DNA of 64,000 bases from JAIRTY01 sp050257395 (GTDB taxonomy: Bacteria > Actinomycetota > Actinomycetes > Streptosporangiales > Streptosporangiaceae): positions 1 to 64,000 of the forward strand of contig JBLMWU010000276.1 of NCBI GenBank assembly GCA_050257395.1, given 5' to 3'. The position numbers were made by a program, and so were the translations under genes. Positions 24,879-32,609 of this stretch are shown here, one piece after another; the stretch's first letter is position 1, and every line of letters begins with the position of its first letter. A model generated the notes under the pieces. The model did no database searches, had not been told where the DNA came from, and worked only from the letters and a program-made list of their open reading frames with translations.

Positions 24879-26399
24879 TCAGAAGAACTCGAAGTACTCG
24901 CGCATCTCCCAGTCGCTGACCTCCTGGCCCTCGGCCAGCGGCTGCTCGGCCAGGGCGGCCTCGTAGCGGGTCAGCTCCGCGCGCTTCATCTGCACGAGGT
25001 AGTCGATCATCGTGTCGCCGAACGCCTCGCGGAAGAAAGCGTCCTTGTCCAGGGCCGCCACGGCGTCCGCGAGCGAGGTGGGCAGCATCGGCGCGCTGGC
25101 CACGTAGGGGTCGGCCTCCACCGGCGGCGGCGGCTCCAGCCCCCGCCGCATGCCGTCCAGCCCGGCGGCGATGTTGGCCGCCATGTACAGGTAGGGGTTG
25201 GCGGCGGGCTCACCCATGCGGTTCTCCACGTGGCTGTTGCCGTCGCCGGCCGAGCCCTGGACCCGGACCAGCGCGCCGCGGTTCTCCACCGCCCAGCACA
25301 CCCGGTCCGACGCGAACGAGTACGGCCGGAACCGCTTGTAGCCGTTGACGGTGGGGGCGGCGAACACGGTCATCGGCGTAGCGTGCTCGAGCAGCCCGGC
25401 CACGAACTGCCGGCCTTCGCGCGAGAGCGGGCCCTCGCTGCTGCTGAACACGTTCTCCCCGCCCGGCCGGGCCACGAGCGACTCGTGCAGGTGCCAGCCG
25501 GAGGAGAAGAAGTTCGGCAGCGCCGGGCGGCACATGAAGCTGGCGAGCAGCCCGCGGCGCTGGCAGATCTGCTTGACCGCCGACCGGAACAGCACCACCG
25601 CATCGGCGGCGGCCAGCCCCCGGATCGGGCTGAAGCTGAACTCCATCTGGCCCGGGCCCCACTCGTCCTCCATGGACCGGGGCGGCAGGCCCACCCCGGC
25701 CAGGCCGTCGCGCAGTGCCTCCAGGGTGCTGGCCACGCTGTCCAGCCGCACCTCCGACAGGTACTGGTAGCCGCGCTCGAACACGCTGACGGCGGGCGGC
25801 GGCGGGGTGAACCCGGCGTCTTCCGGCGTGACACGGTCGCTGTCCAGGCGGACGATGTAGTACTCGACCTCGATGCCGGCCAGGTAGCCGTAGCCGAGCC
25901 CGGCCAGCTCGGCCAGCATGCGGCGCATGAGCCCGCGGCCGTCCAGCGGCATCGGCCGGCCGTTGCCGAAGTACACGTCGCACAGCAGCCAGCCGGTGCG
26001 GTCCGCCCAGGGCAGAACCCGGAACGTGGCCGGGTCGGGCACCAGCACCACGTCCGGGAAGCCGGTGAACTCGTCGATCCCGAAGCCGCCGCCCGCGGCG
26101 AAGGCTGGCACGAACACCTGGTTGCCGGTGTCGAGGCTGTAGATGGCGCCGGAGAAGTCCAGCCCGTTGCTCAGCGCGGAGATCGCCACGTCCGGGCTCA
26201 GCGACTTGCTGCGCGGCACGCCGTGCTGGTCGACCACGGTCAGCCGGACGGTGCGCAGGTCCAGCTCGCGGATCCGGGCGGCCACCTCCTGCGCCGCCTC
26301 GGCCTGCTCCTCGGTGTACAGGTTGTGCTGGCCGACGAACCCGGGCTGGCCGACGCCGTCCGCCATCGCGTGGCGCTCGTTCCTGGGGGGTGTGCCCAC
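24879..26399 (-). CDS. Glutamine synthetase-like ligase (probable gamma-glutamyl-amine synthetase)
   Basis: A 506-residue GS-I-fold enzyme. Visible motifs are the metal-binding GIEVEYYI and MEDEWGPGQMEFSFSP, the WHLHES loop that replaces the usual MHxHQS, and VRVQGSAGDGNSHVENRMGEPAANPYLYMAA at the glutamate/ATP site. The divergence from housekeeping GlnA and the linked permease, aminotransferase and amidotransferase genes suggest it couples glutamate to an amine other than ammonia (PuuA, GlnA3, IpuC or aniline-type enzymes are precedents). The GTG start at 26399 follows AAGGAGG by 7 nt. It lies 35 bp downstream of the Lrp regulator gene, so it is in one operon with it. Substrate not identified. 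Confidence 0.85.
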   Translation of the reverse strand: MGTPPRNERHAMADGVGQPGFVGQHNLYTEEQAEAAQEVAARIRELDLRTVRLTVVDQHGVPRSKSLSPDVAISALSNGLDFSGAIYSLDTGNQVFVPAFAAGGGFGIDEFTGFPDVVLVPDPATFRVLPWADRTGWLLCDVYFGNGRPMPLDGRGLMRRMLAELAGLGYGYLAGIEVEYYIVRLDSDRVTPEDAGFTPPPPAVSVFERGYQYLSEVRLDSVASTLEALRDGLAGVGLPPRSMEDEWGPGQMEFSFSPIRGLAAADAVVLFRSAVKQICQRRGLLASFMCRPALPNFFSSGWHLHESLVARPGGENVFSSSEGPLSREGRQFVAGLLEHATPMTVFAAPTVNGYKRFRPYSFASDRVCWAVENRGALVRVQGSAGDGNSHVENRMGEPAANPYLYMAANIAAGLDGMRRGLEPPPPVEADPYVASAPMLPTSLADAVAALDKDAFFREAFGDTMIDYLVQMKRAELTRYEAALAEQPLAEGQEVSDWEMREYFEFF

Positions 26400-26434
26400 C
26401 TCGCAGCCTCCTTGGGGTGCGGCCTGGGTGACGG

Positions 26435-27007
26435 TCAGCCGCGGCCTTGCTGTTCGCCGGCCGCGGCACGCCGCGCGCTCATCTGGTCCAGCATCGCGGC
26501 GGTGAAGTTCTCCGGTTCGACGTCGGCGAGGGACAGGAACGTCTCCGTGCGCTGCACCCCGTCGATCTGGAAGATCTTGGTCAGCAGCAGCTCCCGCAGG
26601 TGGGTGTGGTCGCGGACCCGGAGCCGGACCAGCAGGTCCAGGCCGCCCGTGACCACGCTCATGTCCTCTGCCTCCGGCAGGGAGCTGATGGCCTTGATGA
26701 TCGCGCCGAGGTCCATGCCCGGCCCGGCGGTCACCGCGAGGTAGACCACCACCGGGAAGCCGAGCGCGGCCCAGTCGATGTCCACCCGGTACCCGCGGAT
26801 CGCCCCGGTGCGCTCCAGCCGCGCCAGCCGGTCCCCCACCGCCGACGGGGACACCTCGATGAGCCGCGCCAGCGCGCGCTGGGACTGGCGCGCGTCCGCT
26901 GCCAGCGCGCGGAGCAGCGCGAGATCGATATCGTCGACCTCGGTCCGGGGGGCGGCGGGCGAGGCGACCTCGGCGAGCCGCGCGAGCGGGGTGGAGACCT
27001 TGGCCAT
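26435..27007 (-). CDS. Lrp/AsnC-family regulator
   Basis: A 190-residue regulator. Residues about 25-85 form the AsnC helix-turn-helix (DDIDLALLRALAADARQSQRALARLIEVSPSAVGDRLARLERTGAIRGYRVDID). The rest is the RAM effector-binding domain (SVVTGGLDLLVRLRVRDHTHLRELLLTKIFQIDGVQRTETFL). It is the first gene of the minus-strand operon with the ligase and permease, and divergent from the aminotransferase operon. A perfect inverted repeat between the two starts is its likely operator. The effector is expected to be an amino acid or pathway amine. Confidence 0.92.
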   Translation of the reverse strand: MAKVSTPLARLAEVASPAAPRTEVDDIDLALLRALAADARQSQRALARLIEVSPSAVGDRLARLERTGAIRGYRVDIDWAALGFPVVVYLAVTAGPGMDLGAIIKAISSLPEAEDMSVVTGGLDLLVRLRVRDHTHLRELLLTKIFQIDGVQRTETFLSLADVEPENFTAAMLDQMSARRAAAGEQQGRG

Positions 27008-27066
27008 TTGCCGGGCCCTCTATCGTCAGATCAATGGAAATGAACTATGATCCGGCCAGGAAGACA

Positions 27067-27108
27067 GTCAAATGTAGATCATTAAGTGCGTGGATTCTTA
27101 CATTTGAC
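27067..27108. promoter_or_regulatory. Perfect 10-bp inverted repeat, likely Lrp/AsnC operator
   Basis: GTCAAATGTA (27067-27076) and TACATTTGAC (27099-27108) are exact inverted copies separated by 22 bp, that is, 32 bp centre to centre or about three helical turns. The surrounding sequence is A+T-rich. It lies 60 bp from the Lrp start and 33 bp from the aminotransferase start, so it can control both divergent operons. Confidence 0.7.
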
Positions 27109-27140
27109 CGAGCGGGTGTCAAGGGAACGGAAGAGGCACC

Positions 27141-28358
27141 ATGACCGCATCCCTGGAGCAGCGCGACTGGTCGGCCAGCCTGGCCCGGCGCATGCGGGAC
27201 CTGGGCGCCGGTGAGATCACCGCGATCCTGGCGCTGGCCGGCGCCACCGACGTCATCACCTTCTCCGGCGGGTTCCCCGATCCCGCCACCTTCCCCACCG
27301 AGGTCCTGTCCGGCATCGCCGCGCAGCTGATCACCGGGGACCCGGCGGTGGCGCTGCAGTACTCGGCCACCGAGGGGCTGCCCGGGCTGCGCGACTTCGT
27401 GTCCGGGCGGCTGGCCGCACGGGAGGGCCAGCGGCCCGGCGACGGCGAGCTGATGATCACCAGCGGCGGGATCGACTGCATGGAGCTGCTGGCGAAGAGC
27501 TTCGTGGACCGCGGGGACGTGGTCGTCGTGGAGGCGCCCACCTACCTCGGCGCGATCATGGCGTTCCGCGGCTACGAGGCCGAGGTCCGCGGCGTGCCGA
27601 CCGACAGCGGCGGGATGCAGGTGGACGTGCTGGCCGGCCAGCTCCGGGCAGGCCTGCGGCCGAAGATCGTTTACACCATCCCCGACTACCAGAACCCCAC
27701 CGGCCTGTCGCTGGCTGCCGGACGGCGGCAGGAGCTGGCCAGCCTGGCCCGCCGGTACGGGTTCCTCATCCTGGAGGATGTCGCCTACCGCGAGCTCGGC
27801 TTCGCCGCGGCCCCGCCGCCCAGCCTGTGGGCGCTGGCGCCGGACGTGGTGCTGCAGGCGGGGACGTTCTCCAAGACGTTCAGCCCCGGCTTCCGGCTGG
27901 GCTGGGCGGCCGGGCCCAGGGCGGTGATCGATCAGCTGGTGGTCGCCAAGCAGAACTCCGACCAGTGCTCCGGCGCCATGGGCCAGCGGATGCTGGAGGA
28001 GTACGGGCGCGGCGGCCATCTCGACCGCCAGCTGGCCGCCTCCCGGGCGCTGTACGCCCGGCGGGCCGCGCTGGTGACCGGTGCCCTGGCCGCGCACATG
28101 CCGGAGGGCACGACCTGGACGGTCCCGCAGGGCGGCTTCTATGTCTGGGTCACCGCCCCGGAGGGGACCGACACCGTGGCCCTGTCGGCGGCCGCCAGCG
28201 CCCGGAAGGTGGCGTACGTGCCGGGCCGGCCTTTCCACCCGGGCGACGCCGGCGCCAATCAGCTGCGGCTGGCCTACAGCAGGGTCGCCGACGATCTCAT
28301 CGAGGAAGGGGTCCGCCGGATCGGCGGGCTCCTGCGCAGCGCACTGGAGGGCACGTGA
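27141..28358 (+). CDS. PLP-dependent aminotransferase, class I/II (LysN/MocR-like)
   Basis: A 405-residue fold-type I aminotransferase. The N-terminus ITFSGGFPDPATFP and LQYSATEGLPGLRDFV are typical of the 2-aminoadipate/aromatic-type subgroup related to MocR catalytic domains. DYQNPTGLSL holds the cofactor Asn. The Schiff-base lysine is Lys245 in GTFSKTFSPGFRLGW, and LRLAYSR holds the carboxylate-binding Arg. ATG 27141 follows GGAAGAGG. It is the first gene of a plus-strand operon and overlaps the cupin start by GTGA. The amino donor is unknown; the context suggests it acts on a gamma-glutamylated or amine-derived intermediate. Confidence 0.9.
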   Translation: MTASLEQRDWSASLARRMRDLGAGEITAILALAGATDVITFSGGFPDPATFPTEVLSGIAAQLITGDPAVALQYSATEGLPGLRDFVSGRLAAREGQRPGDGELMITSGGIDCMELLAKSFVDRGDVVVVEAPTYLGAIMAFRGYEAEVRGVPTDSGGMQVDVLAGQLRAGLRPKIVYTIPDYQNPTGLSLAAGRRQELASLARRYGFLILEDVAYRELGFAAAPPPSLWALAPDVVLQAGTFSKTFSPGFRLGWAAGPRAVIDQLVVAKQNSDQCSGAMGQRMLEEYGRGGHLDRQLAASRALYARRAALVTGALAAHMPEGTTWTVPQGGFYVWVTAPEGTDTVALSAAASARKVAYVPGRPFHPGDAGANQLRLAYSRVADDLIEEGVRRIGGLLRSALEGT

Positions 28359-28831
28359 CCGACAACGCATCCCGCGGCGACGCCGCCGCCCACTTCACCA
28401 CCGAGGCGCTCGGCGAGCCGGCCGGCGCCGGCCGCTACGTGCACGTGGACTCCATCACCCAGGCCGAGTTCGTGCCCGGCCTCGGCTTCCGCCCGGTGCT
28501 CGGGCAGCGCGCGATGGCGAACTTCGTCAGCTTCGAGCCGGGTGTCATGGCTCCCCGGCACGTGCACGAGGAGGAGCAGATCGTCATCGTGCTGGAGGGC
28601 GAGTTCACCTTCGACCTGGACGGGGACGTGCGGGTCATGCGCAAGGGCGACGTGGTCGTCATCCCGTCCTGGGTCCCGCACGCCGCCTGGACCACCGACA
28701 GCCACTGCCTGGAGGTCGACGTCTTCAGCCCGCCCCGGCGCAGCCTGCTCGCCCTGGCCGAGGCCCAGGCCGAGGCCGGCGCCGAGGCAGACGGGGCCGC
28801 CCAGGTGCCCGGCGCCGCGGGCGGTGCCTGA
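28355..28831 (+). CDS. Single-domain cupin protein
   Basis: A 158-residue protein. Cupin motif 1 is APRHVHEEEQIVIVLEGEF (two His and a Glu as metal ligands) and motif 2 is GDVVVIPSWVPHAAW with the third His. GTG 28355 overlaps the aminotransferase stop by four bases, and the next gene starts right after this stop, so translation is tightly coupled. The C-terminal 40 residues are an Ala/Glu-rich tail. Metal-dependent isomerase, dioxygenase or sugar/ligand-binding roles are all possible. Confidence 0.85.
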   Translation: MTDNASRGDAAAHFTTEALGEPAGAGRYVHVDSITQAEFVPGLGFRPVLGQRAMANFVSFEPGVMAPRHVHEEEQIVIVLEGEFTFDLDGDVRVMRKGDVVVIPSWVPHAAWTTDSHCLEVDVFSPPRRSLLALAEAQAEAGAEADGAAQVPGAAGGA

Positions 28832-29623
28832 GTGGACCTGGGCCTGGCCGGCGCCAGCGTCGTCGTCACCGGCGGCTCCAAGGGCCTGGGCCGCGCGATC
28901 GCCGCGGAGTTCGCCGCCGAGGGCGCCAGCCTGGCGATCTGCTCCCGCAACCCAGGCGAGCTGGCGGACACCGCCGCGGACCTGGCCGCCCGGGCCGGCG
29001 GGGCGGCCAAGGTCACCGCGCTGCCGTGCGACGTCACCGACCCCGATCAGGTGACCGGGTTCATCGGGGCCGCCGCGGCGGCCATGGGCGGGATCGACGT
29101 CCTGGTCAACAACGCCGGCGCCGCCCGGCCGGGGCGGTTCACCACGCTGACCGACGAGGACTGGCGGGCCGACATCGACGTGAAGCTGATGTCGCAGATC
29201 CGCTGCACCCGCGCGGCCCTGCCGTACCTCAAGAGCAGCAGCGCGCCCCGGGTCATCAACATCAACGCCGTGTACGCCCGTTACCCGGACCCGGTCTTCC
29301 TCGCCTCCTCGGTGAACCGCGCCTCCTGCCTGAGCCTGTCCAAGGCCCTGTCCGCCGAACTGGCCGCCGACGGCATCCTGGTCAACAGCGTGAACATCGG
29401 CTTCGTCACCACCCCGCAGTGGGAGAACATCCACCGCCGCCGGGCGCCGGACACCCCGCCGGACCAGTTCTTCGGCAGCCTGGCCGCCGCCGAGGTGCCG
29501 CTTGGCCGGTTCGGGCGGCCGGACGAGGTGGCCGGGATCGTCGCGTTCCTGGCCAGCAGCCGGGCGAGCTACATCACCGGCGCGTCCATCGACGTGGCGG
29601 GCGGCATGGGGAAGTACCTCTGA
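28832..29623 (+). CDS. Short-chain dehydrogenase/reductase lacking the canonical catalytic triad
   Basis: A 263-residue SDR with an intact nucleotide site: TGGSKGLGR (residues 13-21), CDVTD and VNNAG. The catalytic part is altered. Where most SDRs have INIS...AYSASKA, this protein reads ININ...ASSVNRA. Ser becomes Asn145, the active-site Tyr becomes Ser159 and Lys becomes Arg163. The fold continues normally to the GRFGRPDEVAGIVAFLASSRASYITGASIDVAGG C-terminus. The GTG start directly abuts the cupin stop. It may act on an unusual substrate, use another general acid, or bind cofactor without classical dehydrogenase activity. Confidence 0.85.
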   Translation: MDLGLAGASVVVTGGSKGLGRAIAAEFAAEGASLAICSRNPGELADTAADLAARAGGAAKVTALPCDVTDPDQVTGFIGAAAAAMGGIDVLVNNAGAARPGRFTTLTDEDWRADIDVKLMSQIRCTRAALPYLKSSSAPRVININAVYARYPDPVFLASSVNRASCLSLSKALSAELAADGILVNSVNIGFVTTPQWENIHRRRAPDTPPDQFFGSLAAAEVPLGRFGRPDEVAGIVAFLASSRASYITGASIDVAGGMGKYL

Positions 29624-29635
29624 GAGGCGGGGCCG

Positions 29636-30436
29636 GTGTGCCGCTTGCTTGGTTACTGCGCCCGGCAGCGCGTGTCGGTGGCCGGGATGCTGGGCGAGGA
29701 CGGCCTGCGCGAGTTCACGGCCCTGTCCGCCATGCACCGGGACGGCTGGGGCATGGCCTGGTACGACTCCGAGGGGCCCCATTCGCACAAGTCGCCGCTG
29801 CGGGCGGCGGATGAGCCCGGCTATCAGCGGCTCGCCGCCAGCACCCTCGGCGACATGGGCCTGGTGCACCTCCGGTGGGCCACCCCCGGGCTGGGCGTCA
29901 GCGACCGCAACTCCCACCCGTTCCACCACGGGCCCTACACGTTCGCGCACAACGGCGCGATCCACCCGCAGGACCGGCTCGGGGAGATCCTGCCGCCCGC
30001 CTGGGAACAGCGGCTCGGCGGCACCACCGACAGCGAGCGGTACTTCCTGCACGTCATGTCCCGGCTGCCGGAGCGCCGCGGCGACGTGCTCGCCGCGATC
30101 GGCGACGCCATCGCGCACATCGACCGCCTGCTGCGGCCCAACAGCCTGAACGCGGTCCTGCTGGCGCCCGATGCCCTGTACGCCATCTGCTGGTACTACC
30201 CGGACCGGCTCCCCGTCGAGCAGCTGCGCCGCAGCGAGCGCCCGCACACGGACGAGGAGATCGCGGCCTACTTCGACCTCTCCTACACCGGCACCGGGGA
30301 CGCGGTGGTGGTGGCCTCGTCCGGCTGGCTGCGGCCGGGCTGGACCGACCTGCCCAACCGGCATGTGCTGGTGGTGGACCGCGCCACCCTCCGGGCCTCG
30401 GTCCGGCCGCTGAGCCCGCTGCCGTCGGTGGTGTGA
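29636..30436 (+). CDS. Class II glutamine amidotransferase (GATase_4, EgtC/YafJ-like)
   Basis: A 266-residue Ntn-type enzyme. After removal of the initiator, the nucleophile is Cys2 in MCRLLGYCA. Further signatures are HRDGWGMAWY, VHLRWATPG and the THPF-like NSHPFHHGPYTFAHNG. Stand-alone members such as EgtC hydrolyse gamma-glutamyl amide bonds. With a GS-like ligase across the divergent promoter, the simplest reading is that this enzyme removes the gamma-glutamyl group at the end of the pathway. The GTG at 29636 starts 12 nt after the SDR stop. Confidence 0.88.
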   Translation: MCRLLGYCARQRVSVAGMLGEDGLREFTALSAMHRDGWGMAWYDSEGPHSHKSPLRAADEPGYQRLAASTLGDMGLVHLRWATPGLGVSDRNSHPFHHGPYTFAHNGAIHPQDRLGEILPPAWEQRLGGTTDSERYFLHVMSRLPERRGDVLAAIGDAIAHIDRLLRPNSLNAVLLAPDALYAICWYYPDRLPVEQLRRSERPHTDEEIAAYFDLSYTGTGDAVVVASSGWLRPGWTDLPNRHVLVVDRATLRASVRPLSPLPSVV

Positions 30437-30458
30437 CCGGCTGGCAGACCACAGCAGC

Positions 30459-32609
30459 TCAGAGGAGGTCCGCGATGGCCGCTGCCGCCCGGGCCGCGCC
30501 GTCACGCTCCACCGGCCGGCAGCTGACCGGGCAGGCGAGCTGGCGGGCGATGGCCTCGGCGAGGGCATCGGGTTGCGCTTGCGCGAAGTCCATCCGCCGG
30601 CCGGCGTTGCGGGCCCGCAGCCGGTGGTGCACATGGAACGCCTGCTCGAAGTGCTGCTGGAGCGGCAGGTAGATGAAGGGCCGGCGGGAGGCGGTGAGTT
30701 CCATGCAGGTGGTGAGGCCGCCCTGGACAACGGCGAGGTCGCTGGCTGCCAGCTGCCGGTACAGGCGGGGGACATAGGCCCGCACCTCGACGCCTTTCTG
30801 TGCGGGCAAGGCGGCCGGGCTGATGCGAGGGCCGGTCACCACGACCATCCGCAGGCCGGGCACCGCGGCCGCCACCTGCGGATATGCCTCGATCACCCGG
30901 CGCAGCAGGCCACCGCCGACGCCGGAACCTCCGGCCGTCACCACGCATACCTGCTCATCCGGCGCATAGCCGAGTCCGGCTCTCAGCTCGTCGCGGCCGG
31001 CGACGCTGTCCGGGTCGAAGCCGGTGATGTAGCCGGGGAACTGGTAGTGCTCCTGCACCCATTCCCGGATCAGCGGGAGCCCGTCCCCGAACCGGCCGGG
31101 GACGATGTCGTCCGGGGTGCCGACGAACAGCGAGAGGTCACGGACCCGCGGATAGCGGGCGATCTGCTCGATCATCTCGGCGTTGTAGTCGGTGGTCAGC
31201 GCGGCTTCCCGCGCGCCGCCCTCGGGCATCGGCAGCCAGCCCACGAAGTCTGTGAGCCAGCAGTAAGCGAAGCGCTTGAGCTCCGGGTTCTCGTGCAGGA
31301 AGTAGTCGATTTCCCACGCCTCGTCACCGATCACGAGGTCATACGCGGAGCTGGAGACCACGTCGTGGAAGACCATGAAGTCGGCGAGCAGGATTTCGTC
31401 CATCCGCCGCCACGCCTGGAAGCAGTGCAGCCGGTGCTCGCCGCTTTCGGACTCGATGTGGGCTGATTCGCTGGCCAGGCGGCTGCTGGCCGGATGGACG
31501 CGCTCCCCCGCGTCCTCGAGCACGCGGGTGACCGGATGCTGGGCGAGCCAGTCGATCTCCAGGTCCGGCCGGAGGCGGCGCAGTTCGGCGGCGATCGCGA
31601 TGTCCCGCCGGGCGTGCCCGAGCCCGATCGGCGAGGAGATGAACAGCGCCCGCCGGGGCCGGGCCCGCGCGCGGGCCCACCGCGCCCGCCGGGGCGGGGA
31701 CGGGGCCAGCTTGCCGGCGAACTCACGGATCAGGAGGTTGACCCGGACGGGATCGCGCGCGAGCGGGATGTGGCCCGCCCCCTCGAGCACCACGAGGTCG
31801 CCGCCGGTGTCCCGGGCCAGCGACTCCGCCCGGGACAGCGGGCTGATGCGGTCGTCGCTGCCGTGGATCACCAGCACCGGGGCCTGCACCTTCTCCGCCC
31901 ATCCGGACAGGGCTTCCGGCCCGGCCGCCGCTTGCGCATCGGCGAGGAGGATGTCCGGCGTCGTCTCGGCGGCCCAGCCCGCACAATCCTCGCGCTGCTT
32001 GGTCGAATGTGGTTCGGGAAAGCACTCGGAGAAGAAGAAGGCAGCGAAGTCCTCGTAATGGTCCATCCAGTAGCGTGCGTTGAGCCGCTCCCAGCGCTGC
32101 GGGCTGGCGGGGGCAGGATCCAGGAAACGCGCCGCCGCCGCCGAGCGCTCAGCATGGTCAGGTTCCAGCTTCAGCGCCGGGCCGATGAAGATGGCGCCGA
32201 GCACCCGCTCGGGGTGGCCGGCTGCCAGCCTGACTGACTCCACCGCGCCCTGCGAGAGGCTGACCAGCACAGCGCGGTCGGTGCCCGTGGCATCCAGCAC
32301 TGCCAGCGCCTGCCGCGCCACCGCGTCCACACGGTAGGCATCCGGGTCGGGAGTGCGGTCCGAGCGGCCATTGCCCGGCCGGTCGAAGGTGACCACCCGG
32401 AAATGGTCCGCCAGGTACGGCACCTGCAGCTTCCAGAAGCGGCTGTGGATGATGGTCCAGGCCGGCAGGAGCAGCAGCGTGGGCGCGCCGTCCCCGAATA
32501 CCTCGTAGCCGATGTTCACGCTGCCGCACTGGGCGTACCCCTCGGCGTCGGGCTGCCGTGCGCGCATCACAGCACCACCCGGCCGCAGGGATCGCCTGGC
32601 TGCGGTCAC
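30459..32609 (-). CDS. Fusion of alpha/beta hydrolase and GT-B glycosyltransferase
   Basis: A 716-residue two-domain protein. Residues about 25-300 are an alpha/beta hydrolase with nucleophile Ser119 in SLSQG, acid Asp252 or 253 in VIHGSDD and His280 in EGAGHIP. A basic linker (PSPPRRARWARARARPRRA) leads to residues about 320-716. That part resembles MurG/UGT-type glycosyltransferases, with the GLGHARRD N-terminal loop and donor-site VVQGGLTTCMELTASRRPFIYLPLQQHFEQ. The GTG start overlaps the methyltransferase stop by GTGA, so the two are coupled. No frameshift or internal ribosome site separates the halves. It could deacylate and glycosylate the same natural product. Confidence 0.85.
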   Translation of the reverse strand: MTAARRSLRPGGAVMRARQPDAEGYAQCGSVNIGYEVFGDGAPTLLLLPAWTIIHSRFWKLQVPYLADHFRVVTFDRPGNGRSDRTPDPDAYRVDAVARQALAVLDATGTDRAVLVSLSQGAVESVRLAAGHPERVLGAIFIGPALKLEPDHAERSAAAARFLDPAPASPQRWERLNARYWMDHYEDFAAFFFSECFPEPHSTKQREDCAGWAAETTPDILLADAQAAAGPEALSGWAEKVQAPVLVIHGSDDRISPLSRAESLARDTGGDLVVLEGAGHIPLARDPVRVNLLIREFAGKLAPSPPRRARWARARARPRRALFISSPIGLGHARRDIAIAAELRRLRPDLEIDWLAQHPVTRVLEDAGERVHPASSRLASESAHIESESGEHRLHCFQAWRRMDEILLADFMVFHDVVSSSAYDLVIGDEAWEIDYFLHENPELKRFAYCWLTDFVGWLPMPEGGAREAALTTDYNAEMIEQIARYPRVRDLSLFVGTPDDIVPGRFGDGLPLIREWVQEHYQFPGYITGFDPDSVAGRDELRAGLGYAPDEQVCVVTAGGSGVGGGLLRRVIEAYPQVAAAVPGLRMVVVTGPRISPAALPAQKGVEVRAYVPRLYRQLAASDLAVVQGGLTTCMELTASRRPFIYLPLQQHFEQAFHVHHRLRARNAGRRMDFAQAQPDALAEAIARQLACPVSCRPVERDGAARAAAAIADLL

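Noticed and set aside
24600..26744. Open frame of about 714 codons on the plus strand opposite the permease, ligase and Lrp genes
   Set aside because: Its sequence is the low-complexity Arg/His/Gly/Val-rich product expected from reading high-G+C genes antisense; the minus-strand genes have clear motifs and ribosome sites.
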